This document shows positions 8,624 through 16,856 of a DNA stretch of 64,000 bases, piece after piece. The first letter of the stretch is position 1, and each line of letters opens with the position of its first letter. Source of the DNA: Sphingosinicella microcystinivorans (GTDB taxonomy: Bacteria > Pseudomonadota > Alphaproteobacteria > Sphingomonadales > Sphingomonadaceae). Location: contig NZ_RBWX01000007.1 of NCBI RefSeq assembly GCF_003634215.1, positions 792,945-856,944 on the forward strand, in the 5' to 3' direction. The translations under genes and the position numbers were made by a program. The notes under the pieces were generated by a model, which had not been told where the DNA came from, did no database searches, and saw only the letters and a program-made list of their open reading frames with translations.

Positions 8624-10479
8624 GCAAGCCGGAGAACAAGATCGAGGATTTCCGCCACGCGCTGGCGGCGACGCTGCGCGCAATGTCGCATGTGCCGGAA
8701 TTCGATCTCACCTACACGGCGGACCGGCCGGGTGCTTCGGGCAATCAGGCGCGGGTGCCGCAGCCGGCGCGGGGGCTTCCCGCGGACCAGGTTGCCGAGG
8801 CGCGCGGCTGGGCGGACAGTTTCGCGCTCCGCCGTCGTCACCATGATGTGAAGCGCCATACCGCGCTTCAGCCGCCGGCAGGATTGCCGCGTGACGTGTT
8901 CAACGCCGTGGAGCAGGCTCGCGTCGAGGCGATCGGCGGCCGCGACATGGCGGGTGTTGCGGTCAATCTTTCGCAGATGAACCTTGCCCGCGTGAAGGCG
9001 GACCCCCTGATCCGTGCGCGTTCGCTCGACGAGGTGCCGCTGGCGAGCGCGGTCGGCATGATCGCGCGCGAGCGGCTGACGGGCGAGCCGTCGCCAGCCA
9101 TCGCCGACGCGGGCCTGTCTCACGTGCGTGACTGGATCGAGGAGAAGGCGGGTCGCCATCTCGACGATCTTGCCGCAAACCTCGACGATCAGGCCGCCTT
9201 CGCATCGCTCACGCGCCAGATTCTCGCGGATCTGGGCCTTGGTGAGGACAAGGGCGAGGAGCCCGAGCAGGACGATCAGGAAAGCGGCGAGGACGAGCAG
9301 CAGAACGAAGGCGATAGCGACGAGGGCGACGACGAAGGCTCTGCCGGGCAGGATTCGAGCATGGATACCCGCGCCGAAGAGAGCGAGAGCGGCGATCAGG
9401 AGACGGACCAGACCGCCGAGATGGACAGCGACGCGATGTCCGACGCAGACATGGCGGAGGATGGCGACGAGGGCGTCGTGCCCTGGCGCCCCAACACGCC
9501 GACGACCGACCTGACGCCCGATTTCGACTATCACGCCTTTACCGCGAAGTTCGACGAGGTGCTGACCGCCGAGGAGCTTTGCGACGCCGAGGAGCTGACG
9601 CGTCTGCGCGGCTATCTCGACCAGCAGCTCGTGCACCTGCAGGGTGCGGTGACGAAGCTCGCGAACCGCCTGCAGCGCCGCCTGATGGCGCAGCAGAACC
9701 GCGCGTGGGACTTCGATCAGGAAGAAGGGCTGCTCGATCCGGCGCGGCTCACCCGCGTTGTGGTGAACCCCGAGCACGCGCTCAGCTACAAGATCGAGCG
9801 CGACACCGATTTCCGCGACACGGTGGTGACGCTGCTCATCGACAATTCCGGCTCGATGCGCGGGCGCCCCATTTCGATCGCGGCGATCTGCGCGGACATT
9901 CTTGCGCGCACGCTGGAGCGCTGTGCGGTGAAGGTCGAGATCCTCGGCTTCACGACGCGTGCGTGGAAGGGCGGGCAGAGCCGCGAGCAATGGCTCGCCG
10001 ACGGCCGCCCGCCGAAGCCCGGCCGCCTCAACGACCTGCGCCACATCATCTACAAGACCGCCGACGCGCCGTGGCGCCGCGCGCGCAAGAACCTCGGCCT
10101 GATGATGCGCGAGGGGCTGCTCAAGGAAAACATCGACGGCGAGGCGCTGCTCTGGGCGCACAACCGGCTGATCGGGCGCCCCGAGGAGCGGCGCATCCTG
10201 ATGGTGATCTCGGACGGCGCGCCGGTCGACGATTCCACGCTTTCCGTGAACAGCGGTAATTATCTGGAGCGCCACCTGCGGCAGGTCATCAAGTGGATCG
10301 AAGGCCGCTCACCCGTGGAACTCATCGCCATCGGCATCGGCCACGACGTGACCCGCTACTACAACCGCGCCGTGACCATCATGGACGCCGAACAGCTCGG
10401 CGGCACGATCATCGAACAGCTCGCGCAGCTTTTCGAGGAAGAAGGTGCAGGCAAGGGGCGGGGACGCCGGGCGGCTTAG
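8620..10479 (+). CDS. cobT: Cobaltochelatase subunit CobT (VWA domain)
   Basis: Starts at a GTG that overlaps the cobS stop (GTGA, positions 8620-8623) and gives 619 residues. Three regions are visible: an N-terminal CobT domain (residues 1-205); a very acidic, low-complexity linker rich in Glu, Asp and Ser (about 210-290); and a C-terminal von Willebrand A domain with the MIDAS motif DNSGS at 408-412 and further conserved segments (ISDGAPVDD). CobT binds metal through the VWA domain and partners CobS to activate CobN. Translational coupling with cobS supports a stoichiometric complex. Confidence 0.93.
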   Translation: MSKPENKIEDFRHALAATLRAMSHVPEFDLTYTADRPGASGNQARVPQPARGLPADQVAEARGWADSFALRRRHHDVKRHTALQPPAGLPRDVFNAVEQARVEAIGGRDMAGVAVNLSQMNLARVKADPLIRARSLDEVPLASAVGMIARERLTGEPSPAIADAGLSHVRDWIEEKAGRHLDDLAANLDDQAAFASLTRQILADLGLGEDKGEEPEQDDQESGEDEQQNEGDSDEGDDEGSAGQDSSMDTRAEESESGDQETDQTAEMDSDAMSDADMAEDGDEGVVPWRPNTPTTDLTPDFDYHAFTAKFDEVLTAEELCDAEELTRLRGYLDQQLVHLQGAVTKLANRLQRRLMAQQNRAWDFDQEEGLLDPARLTRVVVNPEHALSYKIERDTDFRDTVVTLLIDNSGSMRGRPISIAAICADILARTLERCAVKVEILGFTTRAWKGGQSREQWLADGRPPKPGRLNDLRHIIYKTADAPWRRARKNLGLMMREGLLKENIDGEALLWAHNRLIGRPEERRILMVISDGAPVDDSTLSVNSGNYLERHLRQVIKWIEGRSPVELIAIGIGHDVTRYYNRAVTIMDAEQLGGTIIEQLAQLFEEEGAGKGRGRRAA

Positions 10480-10585
10480 GTGCGGCAGGTACTCGGATTG
10501 CCGGGCAGTCAATAGCGGCGTTTTTTTAAAGTCAGATTGTAATTATTGAGTAGAAAAGAGATATTTCCTGAACTAGCGTGTTATA

Positions 10586-10984
10586 ATGCGCTCCCACATT
10601 GAGTTTCGCTCTTCCGAATTGCTCGGGGCCCATGACGATGGTGGTGCACCGCAAGGACAAGAGGTTGCTAAGCTTCTCAGAAGTGGTCTTCCTGAGCGAG
10701 GATTTCACGTCGAAGGTATGAGCTCTGAAGACTGGGGTTGGCGGGTCAAGATATCGCACCCTGCTTTCCCCCTCTGGATCGGATGTGGCTTTTACCCCGA
10801 GCTTGAAGACGGGATGTTATGCTTCATTGAGCCATCGAAGCCCTATGTTCGCCGATGGCTCAAGCGTGTTTCCACCACAGAGGTGGTCGAATTACTTGCT
10901 AGTGCGCTTGAAAGCACACTGCGGAAAAGCGGCAAGGCCCAGGATTTGCGATGGTGGAGCGAAGACGAAATAACAAGAGGCTGA
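10586..10984 (+). CDS. Hypothetical protein, low GC, immunity-protein-like
   Basis: A 132-residue protein that I do not recognise by name. Its middle and end (EDWGWRVKI, FPLWIGCGFYPELEDGMLCFIEPSKP, then DLRWWSEDE) resemble a family of small orphan proteins scattered in proteobacteria with sporadic distribution, sometimes likened to toxin-immunity proteins. No signal peptide or membrane segment is seen. Base composition is clearly lower in GC than in its neighbours, and its upstream 60 bases are very AT-rich with TATAAT right before the ATG. These are signs of recent acquisition. It stands alone between cobT and a LysR gene. Function unknown. Confidence 0.7.
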   Translation: MRSHIEFRSSELLGAHDDGGAPQGQEVAKLLRSGLPERGFHVEGMSSEDWGWRVKISHPAFPLWIGCGFYPELEDGMLCFIEPSKPYVRRWLKRVSTTEVVELLASALESTLRKSGKAQDLRWWSEDEITRG

Positions 10985-11037
10985 TTACCGCCAAGCTCAG
11001 CATCTCATGATCCGGGCCGCACAACATCCCCGTCCAA

Positions 11038-11925
11038 TCACTCCCTCACGGGCCGCCGCGCTAGCGCTTCGCCGAGGAAATCCATCACCGCCCTCACGTG
11101 GGGCACATGTCGCACGCGTTCGTGCGTCACCAGCCAGACGCCGCGTTCGACGCCGCCGGGCACGGGGATGCAGCAGATCAGGTCCGGGTCCGCGTCTGCC
11201 ACGAAACCGGGAAGGATGGCGACGCCCGATCCTGATTTCACTGCCGCGAGAATGCCCGTGACCGAGGCGTGGTGGATGGCGACGGCGGATTCGAGGTCGT
11301 TCTGTTCGAGAAAGCTCTTGTAGATTTCCCATATCCGCCCGCCGCCGCCGACGATCAGGGGGTGCCCGCGCAGGGCTTCGACGGTGCGCGGAACGCCGTT
11401 CGACGCCGCATAGCTGCGGCTGCAATAGGCCGTCCACGGTTCATCGCCGAGGCGGCGGCAGACGAGCCCACCGCCGAGAATGCGCCGGGCCGAACGCAGC
11501 GCGACATCCGCTTCTCCTGCGGCGAGGTCGCGGACGGTGTCCGTCGTGTCGAGCTCGATCGTGATGGCGGGATAGGCGCGGCGGAGGTCGCGCAGCACCG
11601 GCGCGAGCACGGTCACCGTGAGGATTTCCTGCGCGGTGAGGCGCACCATGCCGCTGGCCTGCCGGATGTGATGGTTGGCGGCGTCCGCGAAGTTGGCCGT
11701 GGCCGTATCCACCGCCTCCGCATGGGTAAGCAGGGCCTCGCCCGCCGGGGTGAGCGCATAGCCACTTTGCCGCCGTTCGAAGAGGATGACGCCGAGCGCC
11801 GCCTCCAGCGCTGCAATGCGCCGCGCCACCGTCGTCTGGCTCACGCGCAGTGCGTTCCCTGCCGCGAGCGTGCTGCCCGTGCGCGCGACGGCGAGGAAGT
11901 GACGCAGGTCGTTCCAGTCGAACAT
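11038..11925 (-). CDS. LysR-type transcriptional regulator
   Basis: A 295-residue LTTR. The N-terminal winged helix-turn-helix is unmistakable (MFDWNDLRHFLAVARTGS, then LRVSQTTVARRIAALEAALG), followed by the two-subdomain effector-binding fold (residues 90-295). I start at MFDWNDL (11925); longer in-frame starts would add 41 unconserved residues. It is divergent from the UrcA-family gene, the usual LTTR arrangement, so that gene or a distant operon may be its target. A perfect inverted repeat lies just upstream of its start. The inducer is unknown. Confidence 0.92.
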   Translation of the reverse strand: MFDWNDLRHFLAVARTGSTLAAGNALRVSQTTVARRIAALEAALGVILFERRQSGYALTPAGEALLTHAEAVDTATANFADAANHHIRQASGMVRLTAQEILTVTVLAPVLRDLRRAYPAITIELDTTDTVRDLAAGEADVALRSARRILGGGLVCRRLGDEPWTAYCSRSYAASNGVPRTVEALRGHPLIVGGGGRIWEIYKSFLEQNDLESAVAIHHASVTGILAAVKSGSGVAILPGFVADADPDLICCIPVPGGVERGVWLVTHERVRHVPHVRAVMDFLGEALARRPVRE

Positions 11926-11932
11926 GGACGCA

Positions 11933-11950
11933 TTCTGCACATTTGCAGAA
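11933..11950. promoter_or_regulatory. Inverted repeat, probable LysR operator
   Basis: TTCTGCACATTTGCAGAA is a perfect 7-bp inverted repeat around a 4-base centre and fits the T-N11-A LTTR box. It begins 8 bases upstream of the lysR start, so it likely overlaps the lysR promoter or leader and suggests autoregulation. Confidence 0.55.
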
Positions 11951-12046
11951 CATGCTGGCAATATCGTTGTTCGGAGAGTGGGCGCAAACACGCTATTCAG
12001 GCACTGCGGCGCCGCGAACCCTCTCCCACCGCATGGAGCTGAAAAC

Positions 12047-12367
12047 ATGAAAACCCTGCTTGCGCTCTCCGCGCTCGCCGGTGCCCTGTGGGCGCTGCCC
12101 GCAGCCGCCGAACCCGCCGAACCCGTAACGCGCGCCGTGCCTTACGGTGATCTCGACCTTTCCACCCATGAAGGGCGTCGCACGCTCGATCACCGCATCG
12201 GGATCGCGGTGCGCAGCGCCTGCGGCATGGCATCGAGCGCCGACCTTGTCGGCAAGCGCGACGTGCGCCGCTGCCGCGAAAGCACTTATGCGGCAGTCGC
12301 ACCGGTCAGCGCTGCCACGCAAAGCGCGGCTCTGGAAACCGGCTCGGCACGTCCTCCCAAGCGCTGA
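12047..12367 (+). CDS. UrcA family protein (secreted)
   Basis: This 106-residue protein has a signal peptide (MKTLLALSALAGALWALPAAA, cleavage near residue 21) and the UrcA-family core: AVPYGDLDLSTHEGRRTLDHRIGIAVRSACG, followed by CRES with the second cysteine, giving a likely disulfide in the periplasm. UrcA proteins are small exported proteins common in sphingomonads and relatives; no function is established. It lies divergent from the LysR gene, which may control it. A strong stem-loop follows its stop codon. Confidence 0.87.
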   Translation: MKTLLALSALAGALWALPAAAEPAEPVTRAVPYGDLDLSTHEGRRTLDHRIGIAVRSACGMASSADLVGKRDVRRCRESTYAAVAPVSAATQSAALETGSARPPKR

Positions 12368-12374
12368 GCCGCTG

Positions 12375-12406
12375 CGGCTCACCGCAGCATCACCTGCGGT
12401 GAGCCG
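12375..12406 (+). terminator. Stem-loop after the UrcA gene
   Basis: A perfect 13-bp inverted repeat (CGGCTCACCGCAG / CTGCGGTGAGCCG) with a 6-base loop starts 7 bases after the stop codon. A clear T-run is missing, so it may act as a terminator or an mRNA-stabilising 3' hairpin. Confidence 0.6.
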
Positions 12407-12476
12407 TTCGTCGCACCTAAACAAACTCTGACAACCGCATTCACAACCCGTTCAAGGGCCGAGTCGCAGTCTCTCC

Positions 12477-12524
12477 CTCGTGGTCATCGGCGGTCCCAGT
12501 TCCCCTTCCGCCGATGACCGCGAG
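12477..12524 (+). promoter_or_regulatory. Long stem-loop in the 5' leader of the glycine-zipper gene
   Basis: CTCGTGGTCATCGGCGG (12477-12493) pairs with CCGCCGATGACCGCGAG (12508-12524): 16 of 17 positions are Watson-Crick and one is T-G, with a 14-base pyrimidine-rich loop. It ends 19 bases before the ATG at 12544, so it is probably within the mRNA leader. It could control mRNA stability or access to the ribosome site. Confidence 0.5.
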
Positions 12525-12543
12525 CAGAGAGTGGAGAGACGAT

Positions 12544-13068
12544 ATGTTGAACAAGATTCTGATGGCCGCTGCGGCGATGACCATGCTGACGGCGGCGCCG
12601 GCGATGGCCGACAACGACCGTTGGGATCGCGGCGGCAAGCATTGGCAGAAGGACCGTCACGACGAGCGCAAGGCGTATCGCAAGGGCTACCACGACGGCC
12701 GCAAGTACGACCGCCGGGACGATCGCCGCGACCGCCGCTATGCGTATCGCGACGGCTATCGCGATGGCCGCTTCTATGACGGGCGCCGTTATTACGACAA
12801 TTATCGCCCCGTTTATTACCGCGGCTCCAACGACTATCGCGGCGGCTGGTATGGCCAGAACGGGCGCTATTATTCGAGCTACGATCGCTGCCGCAAGGAC
12901 AGCAACATCGAAGGCACGCTGATCGGCGGCGTTCTCGGCGGTGTGCTCGGCAACGAGATTGCACGCCGCGGCGACAAGACCGTCGGCACCGTGATCGGCG
13001 CGGGTCTCGGTGCGCTCATCGGCCACGAGATCGACGACAAGGGCGGCAAGCGCCGCTACTGCTACTAA
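12544..13068 (+). CDS. Glycine zipper 2TM domain protein, exported, Arg/Tyr/Asp-rich
   Basis: This 174-residue protein has a signal peptide (residues 1-22, ending APAMA). A long repetitive hydrophilic region follows, dominated by Arg, Asp, Tyr and Gly (repeats of YRDGYRDG and DDRRDRR type). The C-terminus holds a glycine-zipper segment (GTLIGGVLGGVLGNEIARRGD, then GTVIGAGLGALIGHEID). Such zippers insert in or associate with membranes, as in the outer-membrane lipoproteins SlyB/PcP, but no lipobox is present here. An envelope-stress role is plausible but not shown. Start at ATG 12544, with GGAGAG a few bases upstream. A strong terminator follows. Confidence 0.85.
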   Translation: MLNKILMAAAAMTMLTAAPAMADNDRWDRGGKHWQKDRHDERKAYRKGYHDGRKYDRRDDRRDRRYAYRDGYRDGRFYDGRRYYDNYRPVYYRGSNDYRGGWYGQNGRYYSSYDRCRKDSNIEGTLIGGVLGGVLGNEIARRGDKTVGTVIGAGLGALIGHEIDDKGGKRRYCY

Positions 13069-13117
13069 AGGCCGCGCTGCCGGTTTGCATTGAACCCCAT
13101 CGCAGCCGGTGGAACGG

Positions 13118-13151
13118 GCCGCCCGGACAAGTGCCGGGCGGCTCTTTTCTT
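13118..13151 (+). terminator. Rho-independent terminator
   Basis: GCCGCCCGG (13118-13126) and CCGGGCGGC (13134-13142) form a perfect 9-bp stem with a 7-base loop, followed by TCTTTTCTTT. It ends the glycine-zipper transcript. Confidence 0.9.
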
Positions 13152-13201
13152 TCGCGCCAAAGAGGCTAACAAGCGGGCGAAAGAAACCGCAGGACCAGAT
13201 C

Positions 13202-13444
13202 ATGACCGAAACCGACAGCCCGCCCGACCGCCTGTGCGCGGACTCGGACAGCCCCTTTTTCAGCGAAGCCGCCATGGAACGCGGCGTCGGCATCCGCTTC
13301 AAGGGGCGCGAGCGCACCGATGTGGAGGAATACAGCGTCAGCGAAGGCTGGATCCGCGCAGCGCTCGGCAAGAAGGTGGATCGACGCGGCAAGCCGCTCA
13401 CCATCACGCTGAAGGGCGATGTCGAGGCGTACTGGCGGAGCTGA
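13202..13444 (+). CDS. DUF3297 family protein
   Basis: An 80-residue acidic N-terminus/basic C-terminus protein. The family core is recognisable: SPFFSEAAMERGVGIRFKGRERTDVEEYSVSEGWIRAALGKKVDRRGKPLTITLKGDVEAYW. DUF3297 proteins occur in alpha- and gammaproteobacteria as stand-alone small cytoplasmic proteins without known function. Start at ATG 13202; upstream extension to 13109 would run through the preceding terminator and is unlikely. The prolyl-hydroxylase-like gene starts 4 bases after its stop, so the two are likely cotranscribed. Confidence 0.88.
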   Translation: MTETDSPPDRLCADSDSPFFSEAAMERGVGIRFKGRERTDVEEYSVSEGWIRAALGKKVDRRGKPLTITLKGDVEAYWRS

Positions 13445-13448
13445 GCCG

Positions 13449-14042
13449 ATGCTGGAGGGCGCGCAGAAGGTTCCGAGCCCCAAGCTCGACCTGTATATCC
13501 GCAAGCGCTTTCTGACGCCGGAGGAATGTGCGGAAATCGTCGCGCGGATAGATGCGAAGCGTCGGCCTTCGGGTCTGGCGGACGACCAGGGCTACGCGGC
13601 CTATCGCACCAGCGAGACCTGCGACCTTGATGGGAGCGATCCGGTCGTTGCCGCACTCAACGACCGCATCTGCGCGTACATGGGCATCGATCCCGCGTTC
13701 GGCGAGCCCGTTCAGGGCCAGCGCTATGCCGTTGGGCAGGAATTCAAGCAGCATACCGACTATTTCGAGCCCGACGGTCCCGATTATGATCGCTACTGCG
13801 CGGTCTCCGGACAGCGCACCTGGACGGCGATGATTTACCTCAACGAGCCTGCCGCAGGCGGCGCGACGCGCTTCAAGGTGATCGACAAGATCGTGCAGCC
13901 GGAAACCGGAAAGATCGTCGCGTGGAACAACCGCCGCCCTGACGGCACACCCAATCCCGCGACGCTGCACGCCGCGATGAAGGTGCGAAGCGGCGTGAAA
14001 TACGTCATCACCAAGTGGTTCCGCGAACGGCCGTGGGGATAA
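13449..14042 (+). CDS. 2OG-Fe(II) oxygenase, prolyl 4-hydroxylase-like
   Basis: A 197-residue double-stranded beta-helix dioxygenase. The iron triad is visible: HTD in QEFKQHTDYFEP (about residues 99-101) and the distal His in ATLHAAMKV, followed by the 2-oxoglutarate-binding basic residue in KYVITKWFRER. The AYRTSETCDL and TWTAMIYLNEPAAGGATRF segments are typical of P4H alpha-subunit-like bacterial enzymes. They hydroxylate proline or other residues in proteins or peptides; the substrate here is unknown. It follows DUF3297 closely and ends at a bidirectional terminator. Confidence 0.9.
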   Translation: MLEGAQKVPSPKLDLYIRKRFLTPEECAEIVARIDAKRRPSGLADDQGYAAYRTSETCDLDGSDPVVAALNDRICAYMGIDPAFGEPVQGQRYAVGQEFKQHTDYFEPDGPDYDRYCAVSGQRTWTAMIYLNEPAAGGATRFKVIDKIVQPETGKIVAWNNRRPDGTPNPATLHAAMKVRSGVKYVITKWFRERPWG

Positions 14043-14044
14043 AA

Positions 14045-14073
14045 AAAGGGCCCCGCACGTGGCGAGGCCCTTT
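14045..14073. terminator. Bidirectional terminator
   Basis: AAAGGGCCCCGC and GCGAGGCCCTTT form an 11-bp stem with one mismatch and a 5-base loop. The A-run on one side and T-run on the other allow it to stop both the oxygenase gene and the converging TonB-receptor gene. Confidence 0.85.
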
Positions 14074-14090
14074 CCGTCTGACCCGGAATT

Positions 14091-16775
14091 TTAGAACTTC
14101 GCGCTGAGACCCAGCGAGAAGGAGCGGCCGATCCCGTAGGTGTTCCGGTCGACACGCGTGCCGTTGTACTGCTGGAACTCCTCGTAATTCTCGCCCGTCA
14201 GGTTGCGCGCCTCGAACTTCACCTCAAGCTCGCGGCCTGCGACCGTGAAGCCCTGGCGCGCGACGAAATCGAGACGCAGGCCCGGCTCTTCGATGAAATC
14301 GATCGGCGTGCCCTGATACGAGAAGCGGTTCGAGATGCGGTTGCTGGCGTAGGTCAGCATCAGCGTCTGCTGCGACAGGCTTTCGCTGTCCTCGAACCCG
14401 ATCTGCACGTTGACGATATGGTCCGACTGGCCGGTCAGCTTGGCGCCGTCGTTGAACACGAGCGAGGCCGCGATCGGCACGCCGGCCGTATCGGTCGGGA
14501 TCGTGGTGTCGCCGGCGCCAACCTTGATCTTCGATTTCGTGTACGTGTAGTTCGTCGCGATCAGAAGATCACGCGTTTCGAAGAACTTGCCGGGCAGCCA
14601 GTCGGAAAGTGCGAAATACTTCTGCACTTCGAGTTCCGCGCCATAGAGCTGGGCTTCCGGTGCGTTCGCGAAGGTCGTGAAGAACGTCTGACCCTGCTGC
14701 GTGGCGATCGCCTCGATCGGCTTGTCGATCTTCTTGTAGAAGCCCGCGAGCGACACGCGCTCGTTGCGGCCGATGTACCATTCGTAGCGCGCTTCAAAGT
14801 TCAGGAGCTTGCTGTCGGTCAGGTACGAGTTGCCGATGAACGTGCGGTCCGATTCCGTATCGAAATACTGCTGCGGCGCCAGTTCGCGGAACTGAGGGCG
14901 GGCGATGGTCTTCGATGCGGCGATGCGGACCTGCATGTCTTCCGCGAAGTTCCATGTGATCGTCGCGGCGGGCAGGAAATAATCGTTGGCAAGACGCGTC
15001 GACAGGCCGGCGGCTCCGCCGGTGCCGAACAGGTCGATGGCGTTCACGAACTGCTTTGCGTCCTCGTAACGCACGCCGATGCTTGCATTCAGGAACTCCA
15101 TCAGCTCGATCTCGGCCTGCACATATCCGCCATGCACTTCGAGACCAGCATCGTACTTCGCGACACCGGCCGCACCGGAACGGTCGGTGAGCACGATGTC
15201 GTAGGTGTAGATGTTGTAGTCCGAGAGCAGATAATCGGGGCGCTGCTGCGCGACGGCGAGGCCCAGGCTCGATTCCGGCAGGTAGGCGAAATCGCGGCGC
15301 GTGGAGGTACGCGTCGTGTCCGCATAAGCATAGCCCGCCGTGAGCGTGATGGCACGCTCGGTCGGTAGCTTCCAGCTGACGTTCGCAGAACCCGCCCACA
15401 CGTCTTCCGAAAGATCGGAGAACGAGATCGTCGCGCTCTGGCCGCCGGTCCGAAGGTCGTTCAGGAAATCGCCGACTTCCTCGTCGTAGCGATAGCTGAA
15501 CGCACGCTCATAGGGCGCTTCGCGCTGCGTGTTCGCATAGGTGCCGCGCACATCGAGCGCGACGTCCTTGATCTTGAACTCACCAACGAACTGCGTGTCG
15601 ATCAGCTGACGCTCGAACCAGTTTGTGTAGCTCTTGTTCAGGCGATCCGAACCGACGTTGATTTCGTCCACGCCGTCCTGAATGCGCGCTTCCTTGGAGG
15701 TGTCGCGAATGTAGAGGTTCGTCCAGCGCAGCTTGTGTTCGCCGAATTCGTAGCCGAAGCCGAGGAGGCCGTGCACGACGATGCGGTTTTCGGTCGAAAG
15801 GAACCGGAAATTGCTGTCCGGCTTGATGATGTCCTGGCCTTCGGAATTCGCCGAAAGCCCGATCGTCTGCTGCTGGAGGCCGCCGCGCGTTTCCCAGCTG
15901 TTGTCCCAGCCGAACGCGGCAATGATGCCGAAGCGGTCGCTGCCGACGTCGAGACTGAGTCCGCCGCTGAAATCGAGCGATCCGTTCAGCGGAATGTCGT
16001 TGTTGCCCTGAACGAGCGTCGTCGACGCGTTGAGCAGACTCGCGGTCAGGCCCTTCATCGTATCGAGGCTGAAGTTCGGGCCGACAACCAGAAGATTGCC
16101 GCTGTTCATCGCGGCTTTCAGGTTCGCCGGGATATCACGCGATCCATCGTCGAAGCCTGTCCAGTCGGTGTCGCTACCGTAATAGGTGTAGCCGCGCTGG
16201 AAGGTGGTTTCGCTGTCGCCGCTGATGCTGCCGCCGACCTTGAGGAAACTCTCCTCCGGGATTGCCGCAGTTGTCAGGTTGATGACGCCGCCGCCGAATT
16301 CGCCGGGATAGTTTGCAGAATAGCTTTTCTGCACGACCGAGCTTGCAATCACGTCGGTCGGGAAGATGTCGAGCGGTACGACGCGGCGCAGCGGTTCGGG
16401 CGAGGGCAGGGGGAGGCCGTTCAGCAGCGCAAGCGAATAGCGTTCGCCAAGACCGCGCACGTAGACGAAGCGGCCGCCCACAAGGCTGAGGCCGGTGACG
16501 CGCTGGAGCGCGCCTGCGATGTCGCCTTCACCCGTGCGCGCGATTTCCGCGGCAGAGAGGACGCTGATGACTTCCGGCGTGGCACGGAGGGGTTCGGGTA
16601 TGTAGCGGCCCTGCACGACGATCACCTCGTCGCTGGCGCTTACGCCGGGCGCGGAGACGTCGATCGATTCATCGGGCTGCGTCTGCGGCTGCGGCTGTGT
16701 GTCCTGCGCAAGCGCGGGCGCGGATATGAGCGCGCTCGACAGCAGCAGGGTGGCGAGTGACGAGAGTCTGGTCAT
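14091..16775 (-). CDS. TonB-dependent outer-membrane receptor
   Basis: An 894-residue TBDR. It has a signal peptide (residues 1-23, ending APALA), a probable TonB-box region (DEVIVVQGRY), a plug domain with RVTGLSLVGGRFVYVRGLGERYS and EFGGGVINL, and a 22-strand barrel ending in Phe (SLGLSAKF). The barrel C-terminus (VEYEGTP-like FSYQGTPIDF, then VKFEARNLTGENYE) is standard. TBDRs import siderophores, vitamins, sugars or other scarce solutes using the proton-motive force. The beta-helix lipoprotein gene lies 81 bp upstream in the same direction, so the two likely form one receptor/surface-lipoprotein uptake unit. The substrate is not evident; upstream repeats hint at phosphate control. Confidence 0.92.
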   Translation of the reverse strand: MTRLSSLATLLLSSALISAPALAQDTQPQPQTQPDESIDVSAPGVSASDEVIVVQGRYIPEPLRATPEVISVLSAAEIARTGEGDIAGALQRVTGLSLVGGRFVYVRGLGERYSLALLNGLPLPSPEPLRRVVPLDIFPTDVIASSVVQKSYSANYPGEFGGGVINLTTAAIPEESFLKVGGSISGDSETTFQRGYTYYGSDTDWTGFDDGSRDIPANLKAAMNSGNLLVVGPNFSLDTMKGLTASLLNASTTLVQGNNDIPLNGSLDFSGGLSLDVGSDRFGIIAAFGWDNSWETRGGLQQQTIGLSANSEGQDIIKPDSNFRFLSTENRIVVHGLLGFGYEFGEHKLRWTNLYIRDTSKEARIQDGVDEINVGSDRLNKSYTNWFERQLIDTQFVGEFKIKDVALDVRGTYANTQREAPYERAFSYRYDEEVGDFLNDLRTGGQSATISFSDLSEDVWAGSANVSWKLPTERAITLTAGYAYADTTRTSTRRDFAYLPESSLGLAVAQQRPDYLLSDYNIYTYDIVLTDRSGAAGVAKYDAGLEVHGGYVQAEIELMEFLNASIGVRYEDAKQFVNAIDLFGTGGAAGLSTRLANDYFLPAATITWNFAEDMQVRIAASKTIARPQFRELAPQQYFDTESDRTFIGNSYLTDSKLLNFEARYEWYIGRNERVSLAGFYKKIDKPIEAIATQQGQTFFTTFANAPEAQLYGAELEVQKYFALSDWLPGKFFETRDLLIATNYTYTKSKIKVGAGDTTIPTDTAGVPIAASLVFNDGAKLTGQSDHIVNVQIGFEDSESLSQQTLMLTYASNRISNRFSYQGTPIDFIEEPGLRLDFVARQGFTVAGRELEVKFEARNLTGENYEEFQQYNGTRVDRNTYGIGRSFSLGLSAKF

Positions 16776-16856
16776 GCGGGCTTTCCCATCTTCCTGAACT
16801 GAAGGGGGGCGACGGCCGCCGATGCGCGCCGCCGCCCCAGATGCTTCACGGACGGA

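Noticed and set aside
7031-10275. Long minus-strand open frames opposite cobS and cobT
   Set aside because: The plus-strand genes are certain, and the antisense translations show no family features.
10490-10530. Rho-independent terminator after cobT at the seven-T run
   Set aside because: The preceding GCCG/CGGC pairing is only four bases with a long loop, too weak to list as a feature.
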